The notes: a model not told the origin generated them from the letters alone. Counted from the stretch's first letter, positions 8,595 through 16,816 are shown. The stretch is 40,304 nucleotides of DNA from Streptomyces spiralis (GCF_014654675.1 NZ_BNBC01000066.1:1-40304), one strand, 5' to 3'. Translations and numbers: made by a program.

Positions 8595-9554
8595 CTACAG
8601 ATGCGACAGGACGAGTCCGGCGCCGCCGAGCAGCGCCACATCGTCCACGGCGGCCTCGCTCACCAGCACCCGCGGTTCCTCGGCGCCCGCGAACGCGGCG
8701 GCGGCACGCAGCCTCTCCTCGACCACCGTGCGGAATCCCTCACCGCCCTCGCACGCCTCACCGTGCAGGATGAACAGGCCGGGCGCGAAGAGCTGCTGCA
8801 CGTTCTCCAGCCCCAGAGCGAGGTTGTGCGCGTACTCCTCCACCACCCGCGCGGCGGGCCCGTCCCCACGCCTGACCAGGGCCTCCAGCGACATGCCGTC
8901 CCCGAGTCCGGCGGCCTGCGCCCGGGCACGCAGCCAGCCGCTGGTGGCGAGCGTCTTCCAGCAGCCGCGGTTTCCGCAGGTGCACAGCTCGCCGCTGGCC
9001 GCGACGGTCATGTGCGCGCCGCTGCGCCCGCCGGGCGGGGCCAGCACCTCGCCGTCGTAGAGGACTCCCACCCCGAGCACCTCGCCCGTGGAGACCGAGG
9101 CGAAGGTGCGCCGTCCGCGACCGGCACCGAAGAAACGGTCGCCGAGCACCTGCAGCCTCGCCCGGTGCTCCACCCGCACCGGCCGTCCGGTGAACGCGCG
9201 CAGCCGCTCCGTCACCGGATACCCGTGCAGTCCGGGCACGTCGTTGACTTCCAGGATCAGACCGGTCAGCGGATCCACGAGCCCGGCGGCGGCCACCCCG
9301 ATCCCGCCGAGGTCATGACCGGCGAAGAACGCGGCGGCCGCGGTGAGGACCGTGTCGATGTCCTCCGGGGTCGCGGTGGCCGCGTCGTACGACGTCTCGA
9401 TGCGTTCCAGGATCTGCCCCGCGACGGACAGCACCGCCGCCCTGACCCGGCCCGGTACCAGCTCGACGGCCCCCAGCCGCCGCGGTGCGCGGGGTGCGGT
9501 CCGCTGCGGCGCGGGCTCGGGCACCAGTCGCAACGGAGAACGTTTGTGAACCAT
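8595..9554 (-). CDS. ROK-family protein with degenerate kinase active site and no DNA-binding domain
   Basis: This 319-residue protein has the ROK fold but unusual key positions. The N-terminal phosphate loop, normally DxGGT, reads VELVPGRV (about 30-37). The catalytic DNDAN segment reads EHRAR (129-133). The glycine-rich STGIGAG loop reads STGEVLGVG. The structural zinc site is kept, with H181 and C191-T-C193-G-N-R-G-C198, as are NDVPGLHGYPV and FFGAGRG. There is no N-terminal winged helix, and only 41 bp separate its start from the divergent creatininase-family gene, so none was simply missed. It is probably not an active sugar kinase and may be a sensor or scaffold. It lies antisense inside an otherwise rightward locus. 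Confidence 0.8.
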   Translation of the reverse strand: MVHKRSPLRLVPEPAPQRTAPRAPRRLGAVELVPGRVRAAVLSVAGQILERIETSYDAATATPEDIDTVLTAAAAFFAGHDLGGIGVAAAGLVDPLTGLILEVNDVPGLHGYPVTERLRAFTGRPVRVEHRARLQVLGDRFFGAGRGRRTFASVSTGEVLGVGVLYDGEVLAPPGGRSGAHMTVAASGELCTCGNRGCWKTLATSGWLRARAQAAGLGDGMSLEALVRRGDGPAARVVEEYAHNLALGLENVQQLFAPGLFILHGEACEGGEGFRTVVEERLRAAAAFAGAEEPRVLVSEAAVDDVALLGGAGLVLSHL

Positions 9555-9595
9555 GCGCCGACTTTGCCACGTCCCTGTTTCGGAGAGATAGCACC

Positions 9596-10360
9596 GTGAG
9601 TCAACTGAGACTGAACCAACTGACCTGGCGCGAGGTGCGCCAGGCCGGTGAGCGAGGCATCGCCCTGCTGCCCATCGGTTCGCAGGAGCAGCACTCCTCG
9701 CACCTTCCGATGGGCACCGACACCCTCCTGGTCGAGGCGGTCGTCGACCGCGCGCTGGACCTGCTCGCCCAGGAGGCGTCGGGCCCCGACGTCGTGCGGC
9801 TGCCCGCCCTGCCCTTCGGGCACAGCCCCCACCACCTGTTCGCCGCGGCCGTCTCGCTGTCCGCCGCCACGCTGGGCGCCGTCCTGGACGACGTCCTGGA
9901 CTCGCTCGTCACCAGCGGACACCACCGCATCATGGTCGTCAACGGACACGGCGGCAACGACGAGATCATGCGCCTGGCCGTGAAACGGCTGGCCCTGCGC
10001 GCAGAGGTCTCCGTCGCCGCCTGCTCGTACTGGACGATCACCTCGGGCGACGACGATGGCGGCCGGCCGGACGTCACCCCGGGCCATGCCGGATGGTTCG
10101 AGACATCGCTGATGCTGGCGGCCCGCCCGGACCTGGTACGCCGGCCCGTACCCGCCCGCACACCGGTCGTGCCGCCCCCCTTGTTCGACCAGCCGCCCTA
10201 TCCCGGCCTGACCGTGGAGCGCCACGGAGAGTGGGCGCGGGTGGGGGGTTCGACGGACGATCCCTCCGGCGCGGACGCCGCACGCGGCCGTGCGCTGCTG
10301 GACGACAGGGCACGAGGGCTGGCCCGGGCGATCCAGGCCTTCCACGCCGCGACGCGGTGA
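9596..10360 (+). CDS. Creatininase-family metal-dependent amidohydrolase
   Basis: GTG 9596 is preceded by GGAGA (9582-9586). The 254-residue product carries the family's metal ligands in order: E31 and H33 in GSQEQH, D42 in GTDT, H118 in NGHGGN (116-121), and E169 in HAGWFETS. Characterised relatives hydrolyse creatinine, formamides in flavin/F420 synthesis, or act as peptidases such as MftE. The shared theme is attack on a cyclic or small amide at a dinuclear metal site. Placement before an enolase and RidA suggests it opens a lactam or deacylates an intermediate. That is inference; the substrate is unknown. Confidence 0.88.
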   Translation: MSQLRLNQLTWREVRQAGERGIALLPIGSQEQHSSHLPMGTDTLLVEAVVDRALDLLAQEASGPDVVRLPALPFGHSPHHLFAAAVSLSAATLGAVLDDVLDSLVTSGHHRIMVVNGHGGNDEIMRLAVKRLALRAEVSVAACSYWTITSGDDDGGRPDVTPGHAGWFETSLMLAARPDLVRRPVPARTPVVPPPLFDQPPYPGLTVERHGEWARVGGSTDDPSGADAARGRALLDDRARGLARAIQAFHAATR

Positions 10361-10430
10361 GGCCGGACACCGCGGCCGCTGAGGGCCGCCCCCGCGCGCA
10401 CCGGCCGTCCCACGATTTCGAGGAGCAGCT

Positions 10431-11558
10431 ATGAAGATCACCGATGTCGACGTCTGGGTTGTCAATCTCCCCCTGGTCAACCCCTTCACCAGTTCGTTCG
10501 AGACCAAGACGGGCGAGACCCGCACTGTTGTGCGCATCCGCACGGACGACGGCGTCGAGGGCTGGGGCGAGACGATGTGGGGCAGGCCGGTCGCCGCGAT
10601 CGTCCGGTCCATGGCCACCGACCTGATCGGCACCAGCCCGTTCGCACTGGAACGCTTCCACCGCAGGCAGCACATGGTGCCGTTCTTCTACGGCTATCTC
10701 GGCTACGCCGCGCTCGCGGCCATCGACGTCGCCTGCTGGGACGCCATGGGCAAGGCCACCCAGCAGTCCGTCACGGATCTGCTCGGCGGCCCCGTGCGCG
10801 ACGAAGTCCCGATCACCGCGCTCATCACCCGGGCGGACGCGCCCGGAGCGCGGGGCGCGGACCTGCCCGCGGCGCTGGCGGAACACGCCCGGCAGGTCGT
10901 GACGGAGGGCGGTTTCCAGGCCGTCAAGCTCAAGGGCACGAAGGACGCGGCCGGCGATGTCGCCGTCCTGCGCGCGCTGCGCGAGGCGCTTCCCGAGGTC
11001 GACCTGCGCGTCGACCCGAACGCGGCCTGGTCCGTGCCCGACTCCGTGCGCGCCGGGATCGCCCTCGAAGAACTGGACCTGGAGTACCTGGAGGACCCGT
11101 GCGTGGGCATCGAGGGCATGAGCCAGGTGAAGGCGAAGGTGCGCATCCCGCTGTGCACCAACATGTGTGTCGTCCGCTTCGAGGAGTTCGCGCCGGCCAT
11201 GCGGCTGAACGCCGTGGACGTCATCCACGGCGACGTCTACAAGTGGGGCGGTATCGCGGCCACGAAGGCGCTCGCCGCGCACTGTGAGACCTTCGGCCTC
11301 GGAATGAACCTGCACAGCGGAGGCGAACTCGGCATCGCGACGGCCGCGCATCTCGCCGTCGTCGCCAGCACGCCGGTGCTCTCCCGCGCCATCGACAGCA
11401 TGTACTACCTGCACGCCGACGACATCATCGAGCCGCTGCACCTGGAGAGCGGCAGACTGCGCGTGCCGACCGGAGCGGGTCTGGGCGTGAGCGTCGACGA
11501 GGACAAGCTCCGGCACTACGCCGCGGTCAACGAGCGGGAAGGCGACCTCACGGGATGA
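10431..11558 (+). CDS. Mandelate racemase/enolase-superfamily enzyme, glucarate-dehydratase-like subgroup
   Basis: ATG 10431 follows AGGAG at 10421-10425. The 375-residue enzyme has the capping domain (about 1-125) and a TIM barrel with clear catalytic residues. These are KxK at K166/K168, metal ligands D195 (DPNAAW), E221 (EDP) and N244 (CTNM), and a His-Asp dyad from H295 (NLHSGGE) and D268 (HGDVY). An Asn third ligand plus KxK is the hallmark of the glucarate dehydratase subgroup, which removes water from acid sugars and related alpha-hydroxy acids. The natural substrate cannot be read from this. Its stop overlaps the RidA start by ATGA, implying tight coupling. Confidence 0.9.
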   Translation: MKITDVDVWVVNLPLVNPFTSSFETKTGETRTVVRIRTDDGVEGWGETMWGRPVAAIVRSMATDLIGTSPFALERFHRRQHMVPFFYGYLGYAALAAIDVACWDAMGKATQQSVTDLLGGPVRDEVPITALITRADAPGARGADLPAALAEHARQVVTEGGFQAVKLKGTKDAAGDVAVLRALREALPEVDLRVDPNAAWSVPDSVRAGIALEELDLEYLEDPCVGIEGMSQVKAKVRIPLCTNMCVVRFEEFAPAMRLNAVDVIHGDVYKWGGIAATKALAAHCETFGLGMNLHSGGELGIATAAHLAVVASTPVLSRAIDSMYYLHADDIIEPLHLESGRLRVPTGAGLGVSVDEDKLRHYAAVNEREGDLTG

Positions 11559-12001
11559 GCGGCGGCACGGGAGACGAGACCGGGTCCAGGGCAGGGGGAC
11601 GACACACGGGCAGGGAAGCCGTACGCACCGCCGGCGCTCCCCGTCCCGCCGGGGCCTACTCCCAGGGCGTGGTGGCAGGCGGTTTCCTCTTCACGGCCGG
11701 GTTCGGCCCGCAGGATCCGGCCACCGGTGCAGTACCGGAGGGGGTCCGGGAACAGACCGCGCAGGTGTTGCGCAACATCGCTTGCGTACTCGCCGAGCGC
11801 GGCCTGACTCCGGAGGACGTCGTCAAGGTCACGGCGCATCTGCAACACCTCAAGCGGGACTTCGCCGGGTTCGACGCGGCCTACCGGGAGTTCTTCACCG
11901 AGCCCTGTCCGGTGCGGACCACAGTAGGGTCCGATCTGATGGACATCCTTGTCGAGATCGATGTGGTGGCCGTGGTCCACGAGGGAGCCGGAAGCGACTG
12001 A
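11555..12001 (+). CDS. RidA-family enamine/imine deaminase
   Basis: A 148-residue member of the Rid (YjgF/YER057c/UK114) family starting at ATG 11555 inside the enolase stop. The first 25 residues are a Gly/Arg-rich extension absent from compact RidA proteins. The core follows with AYSQ (34-37), FTAGFGPQDP, the essential arginine R121 in PVRTTVG, and E134 in ILVEIDVVAV. An intact arginine argues for true imine/enamine hydrolysis. Translational coupling to a dehydratase suggests it hydrolyses the enamine or imine that forms when the enolase product tautomerises. Confidence 0.9.
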   Translation: MSGGTGDETGSRAGGRHTGREAVRTAGAPRPAGAYSQGVVAGGFLFTAGFGPQDPATGAVPEGVREQTAQVLRNIACVLAERGLTPEDVVKVTAHLQHLKRDFAGFDAAYREFFTEPCPVRTTVGSDLMDILVEIDVVAVVHEGAGSD

Positions 12002-12027
12002 CCTGCCCCCCGCCGTACCGTTGCCGG

Positions 12028-12059
12028 GCGGCGCGACGTGCCGTGTCATGTCGCGCCGC
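12028..12059 (+). terminator. Hairpin terminator after the catabolic operon
   Basis: GCGGCGCGAC at 12028-12037 pairs perfectly with GTCGCGCCGC at 12050-12059. Three more possible inner pairs (one G-U) leave a six-base loop. It begins 26 bp after the RidA stop. No U-tract follows, as is common for streptomycete terminators. Confidence 0.6.
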
Positions 12060-12290
12060 GTGGCGAACCGGCCCGGAACCTGGAGTCCGGGAAGTGAGTG
12101 GGCTGGGAATCGCCGTTTCAGGCCTGCGCTCGGCTAAAGCCGGGCCTCATTTCTTTGACCGCGCGCGGTGGCTGTGCCGCATCCCCAGCCAGACACAAGA
12201 AATAGCAAGGATCGAGTGGGAACGGTCCTCGGAGCGTGGGAGACGTTGGTCACGTCCGGCTCGCCCGGCCGGCGGTGCACATGACAGAAA
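12060..12290. other. Intergenic spacer between convergent operons
   Basis: This gap follows the RidA-side terminator and precedes the hairpin of the leftward iron-sulphur gene. I found no frame with a start, ribosome site and recognisable protein. A small CGGCT-AA-AGCCG hairpin at 12131-12142, followed by CATTTCTTT, could act as a second terminator. Nothing else stands out. Confidence 0.4.
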
Positions 12291-12305
12291 GTCGGGCCCG
12301 CCGAC
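12291..12305 (-). terminator. Short hairpin downstream of the iron-sulphur subunit gene
   Basis: GTCGG (12291-12295) and CCGAC (12301-12305) pair around a GCCCG loop. The hairpin starts 8 bp beyond the stop of the leftward gene, the usual position for a terminator. The stem is only five pairs, so support is modest. Confidence 0.35.
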
Positions 12306-12313
12306 CGCGCGCC

Positions 12314-12790
12314 TCAGTACTTCTTCGCCCCGGCCTGGATCGCCTCCCGGATGCGGTGGTACGTGCCGCACCGGCAGACGTTGCGGATCTCGTCCAGGTC
12401 GGCCTCGCTGATCTCCCTGCCCTCCTCGCGGGCCTGGCGGACCTTGGCGACGGCCGTCATGATCTGCCCGGGCTGGCAGTAGCCGCACTGGGCGACGTCG
12501 TTCTCCAGCCAGGCCTCCTGCATCGGGTGCAGATCCCTGCCCACGGTGGCGGGCAGACCCTCGATGGTGGTGATCTCGTCGTCGGCGCCGATGTCCTTCA
12601 CCGGCACCGAGCACGGGTTGAACGCCTTGCCGTTGATGTGGCTGGTGCAGGCCTGGCACACGCCCAGACCACAGCCGTACTTCGGTCCGGTCACGCCGAG
12701 GACGTCGCGCAGCACCCACAGCAGCCGGACGTCGTCCTCGATGTCGACGGTCACCCGCTCGCCGTTGAGGATGAAGGTGTGTTCGGGCAC
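12314..12790 (-). CDS. iorA: Molybdenum hydroxylase [2Fe-2S] subunit (isoquinoline 1-oxidoreductase alpha / CoxS type)
   Basis: The 158-residue electron-transfer subunit starts at GTG 12790; its AGGAG (12796-12800) overlaps the stop of the upstream large-subunit gene. The N-terminal ferredoxin-like domain holds C40, C45, C48 and C60. The C-terminal four-helix domain holds C102, C105, C139 and C141, with QCGYCQPGQ contacting the pterin cofactor and VCRCGTYHRIREAI typical of the two-subunit Ior branch. It passes electrons from the molybdenum centre to an external acceptor. No FAD subunit gene is nearby, which also fits the Ior type. Confidence 0.9.
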   Translation of the reverse strand: MPEHTFILNGERVTVDIEDDVRLLWVLRDVLGVTGPKYGCGLGVCQACTSHINGKAFNPCSVPVKDIGADDEITTIEGLPATVGRDLHPMQEAWLENDVAQCGYCQPGQIMTAVAKVRQAREEGREISEADLDEIRNVCRCGTYHRIREAIQAGAKKY

Positions 12791-12798
12791 GGTGGCTC

Positions 12799-15138
12799 CT
12801 AGTAGGCGCGGCCGAGGCCGTCGGTGGGCGACGCGGGGATGGGCGGGGTGGTGGGCAGCGGCTCGAAGCCGAGGGGGCCGTCGTGGTTGATCGGGAAGGT
12901 CGTCGGCATGGTGCCGGTGGCGCGGCCGTAGGCGCAGGCCACGGCGGCCGAGGTGGCCGGGACGCCCAGCTCACCGGCGCCGCCGGGCTGTCCGGTGGTG
13001 GGCGGCATGACGACGATCTCCAGCTCGGGCGGGGTGTTCCACTGACGGGTGTAGAAGTAGTTGTCCCAACTTCCTTCCAGGAAATGCCCGTTGTCGAGGT
13101 GGAGCCCCGAGCTGAGCGTGATGGCGATACCGTCCATGATGCCGCCCATCATCTGCGCCTCGAGACCGCGCGGATTGACGGCGAGGCCCACGTCGACGGC
13201 GCACACGACCTTGGTGACGCGCGGCCCCGTACAGGCGTCGCGGATCTTGCGCCCGGTGGTCTCCGGCCGGCAGTCGATCTCGGCCAGGACGGCGACGCAG
13301 GCGTGGTACTCGGGGTGGAGCGCGATGCCCTGCGCCGTCCCGGCGGGCATGCTCCGGCCCCAGTCGCCGACCTCGGCGACCTTGTCGAGCACCGCCCGGA
13401 CCCGATCGTCCTTCGCGAAGGCGCGACGGAATGCGTAGGGGTCCTTCCCCATCCGCTTGGCCAGCTCGTCCACGACCAGCTCCTGTGCGCAGCGCACGTT
13501 CGGCGAGTAGATGTTGCGCATGGAGCCGGTGTTGAACCCCTTGTCGGTCTCGCTCAGCAACTGGGTGACGACACCGAAGTTGTACGGGGTCTGCTGGGTC
13601 AGCGCGAAGATCGTCTCCGAGAAGGTGAGGTCACCGACGGGCAGCCGGGCCGCCTCGGAGGTGATGATCTCGCCCACGCCATGGCCGAAGTCGGTGGCGA
13701 CGGAGGTGTGCCGCTGGTCGTAGGTGAGAACGTTCCCCAGCGCATAGGTGGCGCGCACCCGCGAGGTGGCCATCGGGTGGGCACGGCCCTGCCGGAAGTC
13801 GTCGGTGCGGTGCCACATCACCTTGACCGGCTTGCCCATCGCCTTCGAGATCTCGGCGGCCTCGGCGGCGGCGTCGTGGAAGAGCTTGCGGCCGAAGGAG
13901 CCGCCGCCCTCGGTGACATGGACCTTCACCGCGGAGGCGGGCAGTCCCAGCTTCAGCGCGATCTGCTCCTGCGCGACGATCGGGGACTTCAGGCTTCCCC
14001 AGATCTCCGCCGAGCCCTCGCGCACGTCGGCGATCGCGCAGTTCGTCTCGAGCGCACTGTTGCTGGCGAAGTGGAACGTGAACCGGGCGTCCACCGACTT
14101 CGTCAGCAGATCCAGGGACGGAAGAGGGAGTTCGGCTCGGCGGAGTTCGTCCCGGATCGTGGCGTCCGAGGCGCCTTCCGCACTCCCCGGCCCCCAGTTG
14201 ACCTTCAGCGCGCGCACGGCGTCGATGCACTGGCCGAACGTACGGCCGCGGACGGCGACACCGGTGGAGACCGTCACGACATCGGTGATGCCGGGCATCG
14301 CCCGCACCTCCGCGAGATTGTCCACCGAGCGGACCGTGCCGTTGATCGTCGGCGGCCGGCACACCATCGTCGGCAGCGCGTCCTGCACATGCAGGTCCAT
14401 CGCGAACTTCTTGCGTCCGGTCACCGCGTCGCGGGCGTCGATGCGCCGCTGGGCGGTGCCGATGACCTGGAAGTCGCCGGCATCCTTGAGAGTGACCGAC
14501 TGCTGACTCGTCGTCACGGACGCGGCCTTCTCCGCCAGATCGCCATAGGTCAGTGACTTTCCGGTCACCGTGGAGGTGATGACACCGGCCTTGGCGGACA
14601 AGGTGTCCAGGGCCACTCCGAGCTCCAGGGCGGCCGCCTCCAACAGCCGGCCACGGGCCACGGCGGCCGCCACCCGGATCGGCGTGAAGGTCGAGATCGT
14701 GGTGTTGGAACCGCCGGTGAGCTGGTTGAACAGCAGCTCGGGCCGCGCGTCCGCGAGCGTGACCCGGATCCTGTCCAGCGGCAGGTCGAGCTCCTCGGCG
14801 ATCAACATCGCGCTGGAGGTGGTGATCCCCTGCCCCACTTCCGCCCGAGGCAGCGCGAAGGACGCCGTACCGTCCGGGTCGATCCGGATCGTGATCAGGT
14901 TCGCCGTCGGCAACGTCGCATGCGTGAGCATGTCGTTGAGGTCGTAGATCTCGGCCGGCCCCGGCAGCGACGGGACGGCGGCCGCCGCCTCGTCCGGCGC
15001 GAGCGCGGCCTCGCCGAGTTCGGCGGCCACGGTCAGCGTCGAGGCGGCCAGCACATACCCGAGGAATCTCCGGCGCCCCATCCCGGCCGGTGCGGATGCG
15101 TCGGCCTGTCGCACAGAGCGCTCGTCTGCTTCCGTCAA
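12799..15138 (-). CDS. iorB: Molybdopterin-binding subunit of xanthine dehydrogenase/isoquinoline 1-oxidoreductase family, Tat-exported
   Basis: TTG 15138 is the likely start, because AGGAGG (complement of 15143-15148) lies four bases upstream. Upstream in-frame ATG codons lack a ribosome site and would precede a Pro/Arg-rich leader. The 779-residue product has a twin-arginine signal (GRRRFLGYVLAAS, about 21-34). It has the cofactor motif EGGGSFGRK and the C-terminal catalytic glutamate in GGAGELGVPATS. It hydroxylates an N-heterocycle or oxidises an aldehyde outside the cytoplasm, using Mo-pterin loaded before export. The actual substrate is unknown. No dedicated XdhC/MoCA-type chaperone gene is adjacent. 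Confidence 0.9.
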   Translation of the reverse strand: MTEADERSVRQADASAPAGMGRRRFLGYVLAASTLTVAAELGEAALAPDEAAAAVPSLPGPAEIYDLNDMLTHATLPTANLITIRIDPDGTASFALPRAEVGQGITTSSAMLIAEELDLPLDRIRVTLADARPELLFNQLTGGSNTTISTFTPIRVAAAVARGRLLEAAALELGVALDTLSAKAGVITSTVTGKSLTYGDLAEKAASVTTSQQSVTLKDAGDFQVIGTAQRRIDARDAVTGRKKFAMDLHVQDALPTMVCRPPTINGTVRSVDNLAEVRAMPGITDVVTVSTGVAVRGRTFGQCIDAVRALKVNWGPGSAEGASDATIRDELRRAELPLPSLDLLTKSVDARFTFHFASNSALETNCAIADVREGSAEIWGSLKSPIVAQEQIALKLGLPASAVKVHVTEGGGSFGRKLFHDAAAEAAEISKAMGKPVKVMWHRTDDFRQGRAHPMATSRVRATYALGNVLTYDQRHTSVATDFGHGVGEIITSEAARLPVGDLTFSETIFALTQQTPYNFGVVTQLLSETDKGFNTGSMRNIYSPNVRCAQELVVDELAKRMGKDPYAFRRAFAKDDRVRAVLDKVAEVGDWGRSMPAGTAQGIALHPEYHACVAVLAEIDCRPETTGRKIRDACTGPRVTKVVCAVDVGLAVNPRGLEAQMMGGIMDGIAITLSSGLHLDNGHFLEGSWDNYFYTRQWNTPPELEIVVMPPTTGQPGGAGELGVPATSAAVACAYGRATGTMPTTFPINHDGPLGFEPLPTTPPIPASPTDGLGRAY

Positions 15139-15347
15139 CGGTCCTCCTGGCCAAGCGGATTGCTCGTGTTCACAACGGCTCCTTGCGGTGCTACCCGGGC
15201 AGGTTCCCGTCCGAGGATCCTCTCGGTCTCGGGCGTCGACCGGGAGTCCCGGGAGCATGGTGGTTCTCCAGTGGTTCGGTGTCGGCCTCGCGGCGCCCGG
15301 GTGAAGATTCTCGGCAGAGCCGTCCGGCGGGGCGTCGTGGCGGCGAC

Positions 15348-15369
15348 CCGGCCTGCGTGCGCAGGCCGG
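15348..15369 (-). terminator. Hairpin downstream of the SnoaL-like gene
   Basis: CCGGCCTGC at 15348-15356 pairs perfectly with GCAGGCCGG at 15361-15369 around a four-base loop. It sits 12 bp beyond the stop of the leftward SnoaL-like gene. It would separate that transcript from the molybdenum hydroxylase operon, whose promoter should then lie in 15139-15347. Confidence 0.55.
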
Positions 15370-15381
15370 CGTCGGCGTCGG

Positions 15382-15774
15382 TCACTGCCCGCCCGCCTCC
15401 CGGGCGATCCGGTCGAACTGGGCTCCCATGGCCTCGGCGAGCGCCTTGGCGGCGGAGAGCGGACGGACCATGACCAGGAAGTCGTCGATCTTCCCCTCCT
15501 CGTCGAAGTGGAGGAAGTCGCAGCCCTGGATCTGCTTGCCGTCGACGGTGGCGGTGAAGACGAAGGCATGGTCGCGGCCGTCCGGGTTCGCGATCTCGCG
15601 TACGTACGTGAAGTCCTCGAAGACGCGGGACACCCCGCGAAGGATCGCGGCGGTGATCGCCTTGCCGGAGTACGGCTTGAAGGCGACCGGGCTGGTGAAC
15701 ACGACGTCCTCGGCCAGCAGGGCCTCCAGGGCGGCGTGGTCTCCGGTCTCGACGGCCTTGCGGAACGGGTGCAC
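15382..15774 (-). CDS. SnoaL-like / NTF2-fold protein
   Basis: GTG 15774 is preferred: AGAGGT (complement of 15781-15786) lies six bases upstream, and the longer in-frame ATG at 15810 would overlap this ribosome site. The 130-residue product has the NTF2-like plan. A helical start (FRKAVETGDHAALEALLAED) is followed by VVFTSPVAFKPYSG and the strand-rich FDEEGKIDDFLVMVRPLSA. Members include polyketide cyclases and many steroid-isomerase-like proteins of unknown role. The divergent PadR gene 156 bp away probably regulates it. No catalytic assignment is possible. Confidence 0.85.
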   Translation of the reverse strand: MHPFRKAVETGDHAALEALLAEDVVFTSPVAFKPYSGKAITAAILRGVSRVFEDFTYVREIANPDGRDHAFVFTATVDGKQIQGCDFLHFDEEGKIDDFLVMVRPLSAAKALAEAMGAQFDRIAREAGGQ

Positions 15775-15930
15775 GGGATCACCTCTAGTCAATTTGTTGA
15801 ATATGTGCATCGAGTACTATGACCGGGCAGCGCGGGGTTGTCGACCCCTCTGCGGCGAGAGGGCGGCGCATCAGGGCGGGTCGACCGTGGTCACATCCAT
15901 GAGTAATCAACGACGCGATAGCCTCCCGTC

Positions 15931-16539
15931 ATGGCATTGCGCAACGCGGTGATGGCCGCACTTCTCGAAGGAGAGGCGTCCGGCTACGACCTGGCCAAGG
16001 GGTTCGACGCCTCCGTCGCGAACTTCTGGATGGCCACCCCTCAGCAGCTCTACCGGGAGCTGGAGCGCATGGAGAGCGAGGGGCTCGTCACCGCCAGGGT
16101 CGTCGAGCAGGAGCGCCGGCCGAACAAGCGGCTCTTCTCCCTCACCGAAGCCGGGATGGAGGCCGTACGTGCCTACGTCGCCGAACGGCCGGGCAGGCCG
16201 ACGACGATCCGGGACGAGCTCCTGGTGAAGGTGCAGTGCGCGGACGTCGGCGACATCGAGGCCGTACGAGCGGCGATCGGCGAGCGCATGGAGTGGGCCA
16301 CGGCCAAGCTCGCGCGTTACGAACGACTGCGGGAGCACCTCTTGAAGGGGCGCACGGAGGACGAGTACTTCGCCGAGGCCGAACGGGTCGGGCCGTATCT
16401 GACGCTGCTGCGCGGCATGGCCTTCGAGCGGGAGAACATCCAGTGGGGCGAGATCGCGCTCCGCAGGCTCGAGCGACGTGCGACGGCCACCGGTGGACAG
16501 AAGCGCGTAACGCCGGAGACGTGGCGCCGGAGAACGTGA
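15931..16539 (+). CDS. PadR-family transcriptional regulator
   Basis: The 202-residue protein has the PadR winged helix at residues about 1-75 (VMAALLEGEASGYDLAKGF, then QLYRELERMESEGLV and the wing KRLFSLTEAG). A helical dimerisation domain follows (Vir_C-like, about 90-185). Its start has no evident Shine-Dalgarno sequence, so leaderless or weakly initiated translation is possible. It is divergent from the SnoaL-like gene, and PadR proteins usually repress a neighbouring divergent gene. The shared 156-bp gap contains an AT-rich stretch (about 15795-15826) unlike its surroundings that probably houses promoters. I could not define a convincing ATGT-N8-ACAT PadR operator there. Confidence 0.92.
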   Translation: MALRNAVMAALLEGEASGYDLAKGFDASVANFWMATPQQLYRELERMESEGLVTARVVEQERRPNKRLFSLTEAGMEAVRAYVAERPGRPTTIRDELLVKVQCADVGDIEAVRAAIGERMEWATAKLARYERLREHLLKGRTEDEYFAEAERVGPYLTLLRGMAFERENIQWGEIALRRLERRATATGGQKRVTPETWRRRT

Positions 16540-16663
16540 CGCCCCGGTCCTCACCGCTCGCCACCGGCCGCGGACGGAAGTAACGATGACGGAGGTTCAT
16601 GCGCTGCAAGTAGTGAGGGTGTGCCGTCACTTCGAGAGACGAGATGGCGAACGAGGCGACTTT

Positions 16664-16693
16664 TGACAATTATTACTTTTGTCAGGCTGTAAA
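16664..16693 (+). promoter_or_regulatory. Strong sigma-70-like promoter with embedded inverted-repeat operator
   Basis: The -35 box is a perfect TTGACA (16664-16669), with TGTAAA (16688-16693) 18 bp downstream as the -10. TGACAA (16665-16670) and TTGTCA (16679-16684) form a perfect inverted repeat with an 8-bp spacer, overlapping the -35 and spacer. A bound protein there would block RNA polymerase. The stretch is strikingly AT-rich for this genome. It lies about 120 bp upstream of the secreted beta-propeller gene, leaving a leader of roughly 115 nt with potential hairpins. Confidence 0.6.
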
Positions 16694-16816
16694 GTCCGCG
16701 TAAACCCCTGGGGTTGAAGGGACGCACGGGGGTACGGTTCCGGCGCTCGGCAGTAGGACATCAAGTGCGGCCGTAGGGGCGGCCACGGCCTACTCCGAAG
16801 AAGCCGGAGACAGTCC

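Noticed and set aside
12883..14556. A 557-codon rightward frame opposite the molybdenum hydroxylase gene
   Set aside because: Antisense shadow; the leftward frame has the Tat signal, FGRK cofactor loop and catalytic Glu.
15795..15830. A PadR operator of the ATGT-N8-ACAT type in the divergent gap
   Set aside because: ATGT occurs but the partner half reads ACTAT and the flanks are not symmetrical.
16681..16816. A riboswitch in the leader of the beta-propeller gene
   Set aside because: Hairpins are present but I could not match conserved cores of c-di-AMP, cobalamin or other known riboswitches; kept only as a leader to examine.
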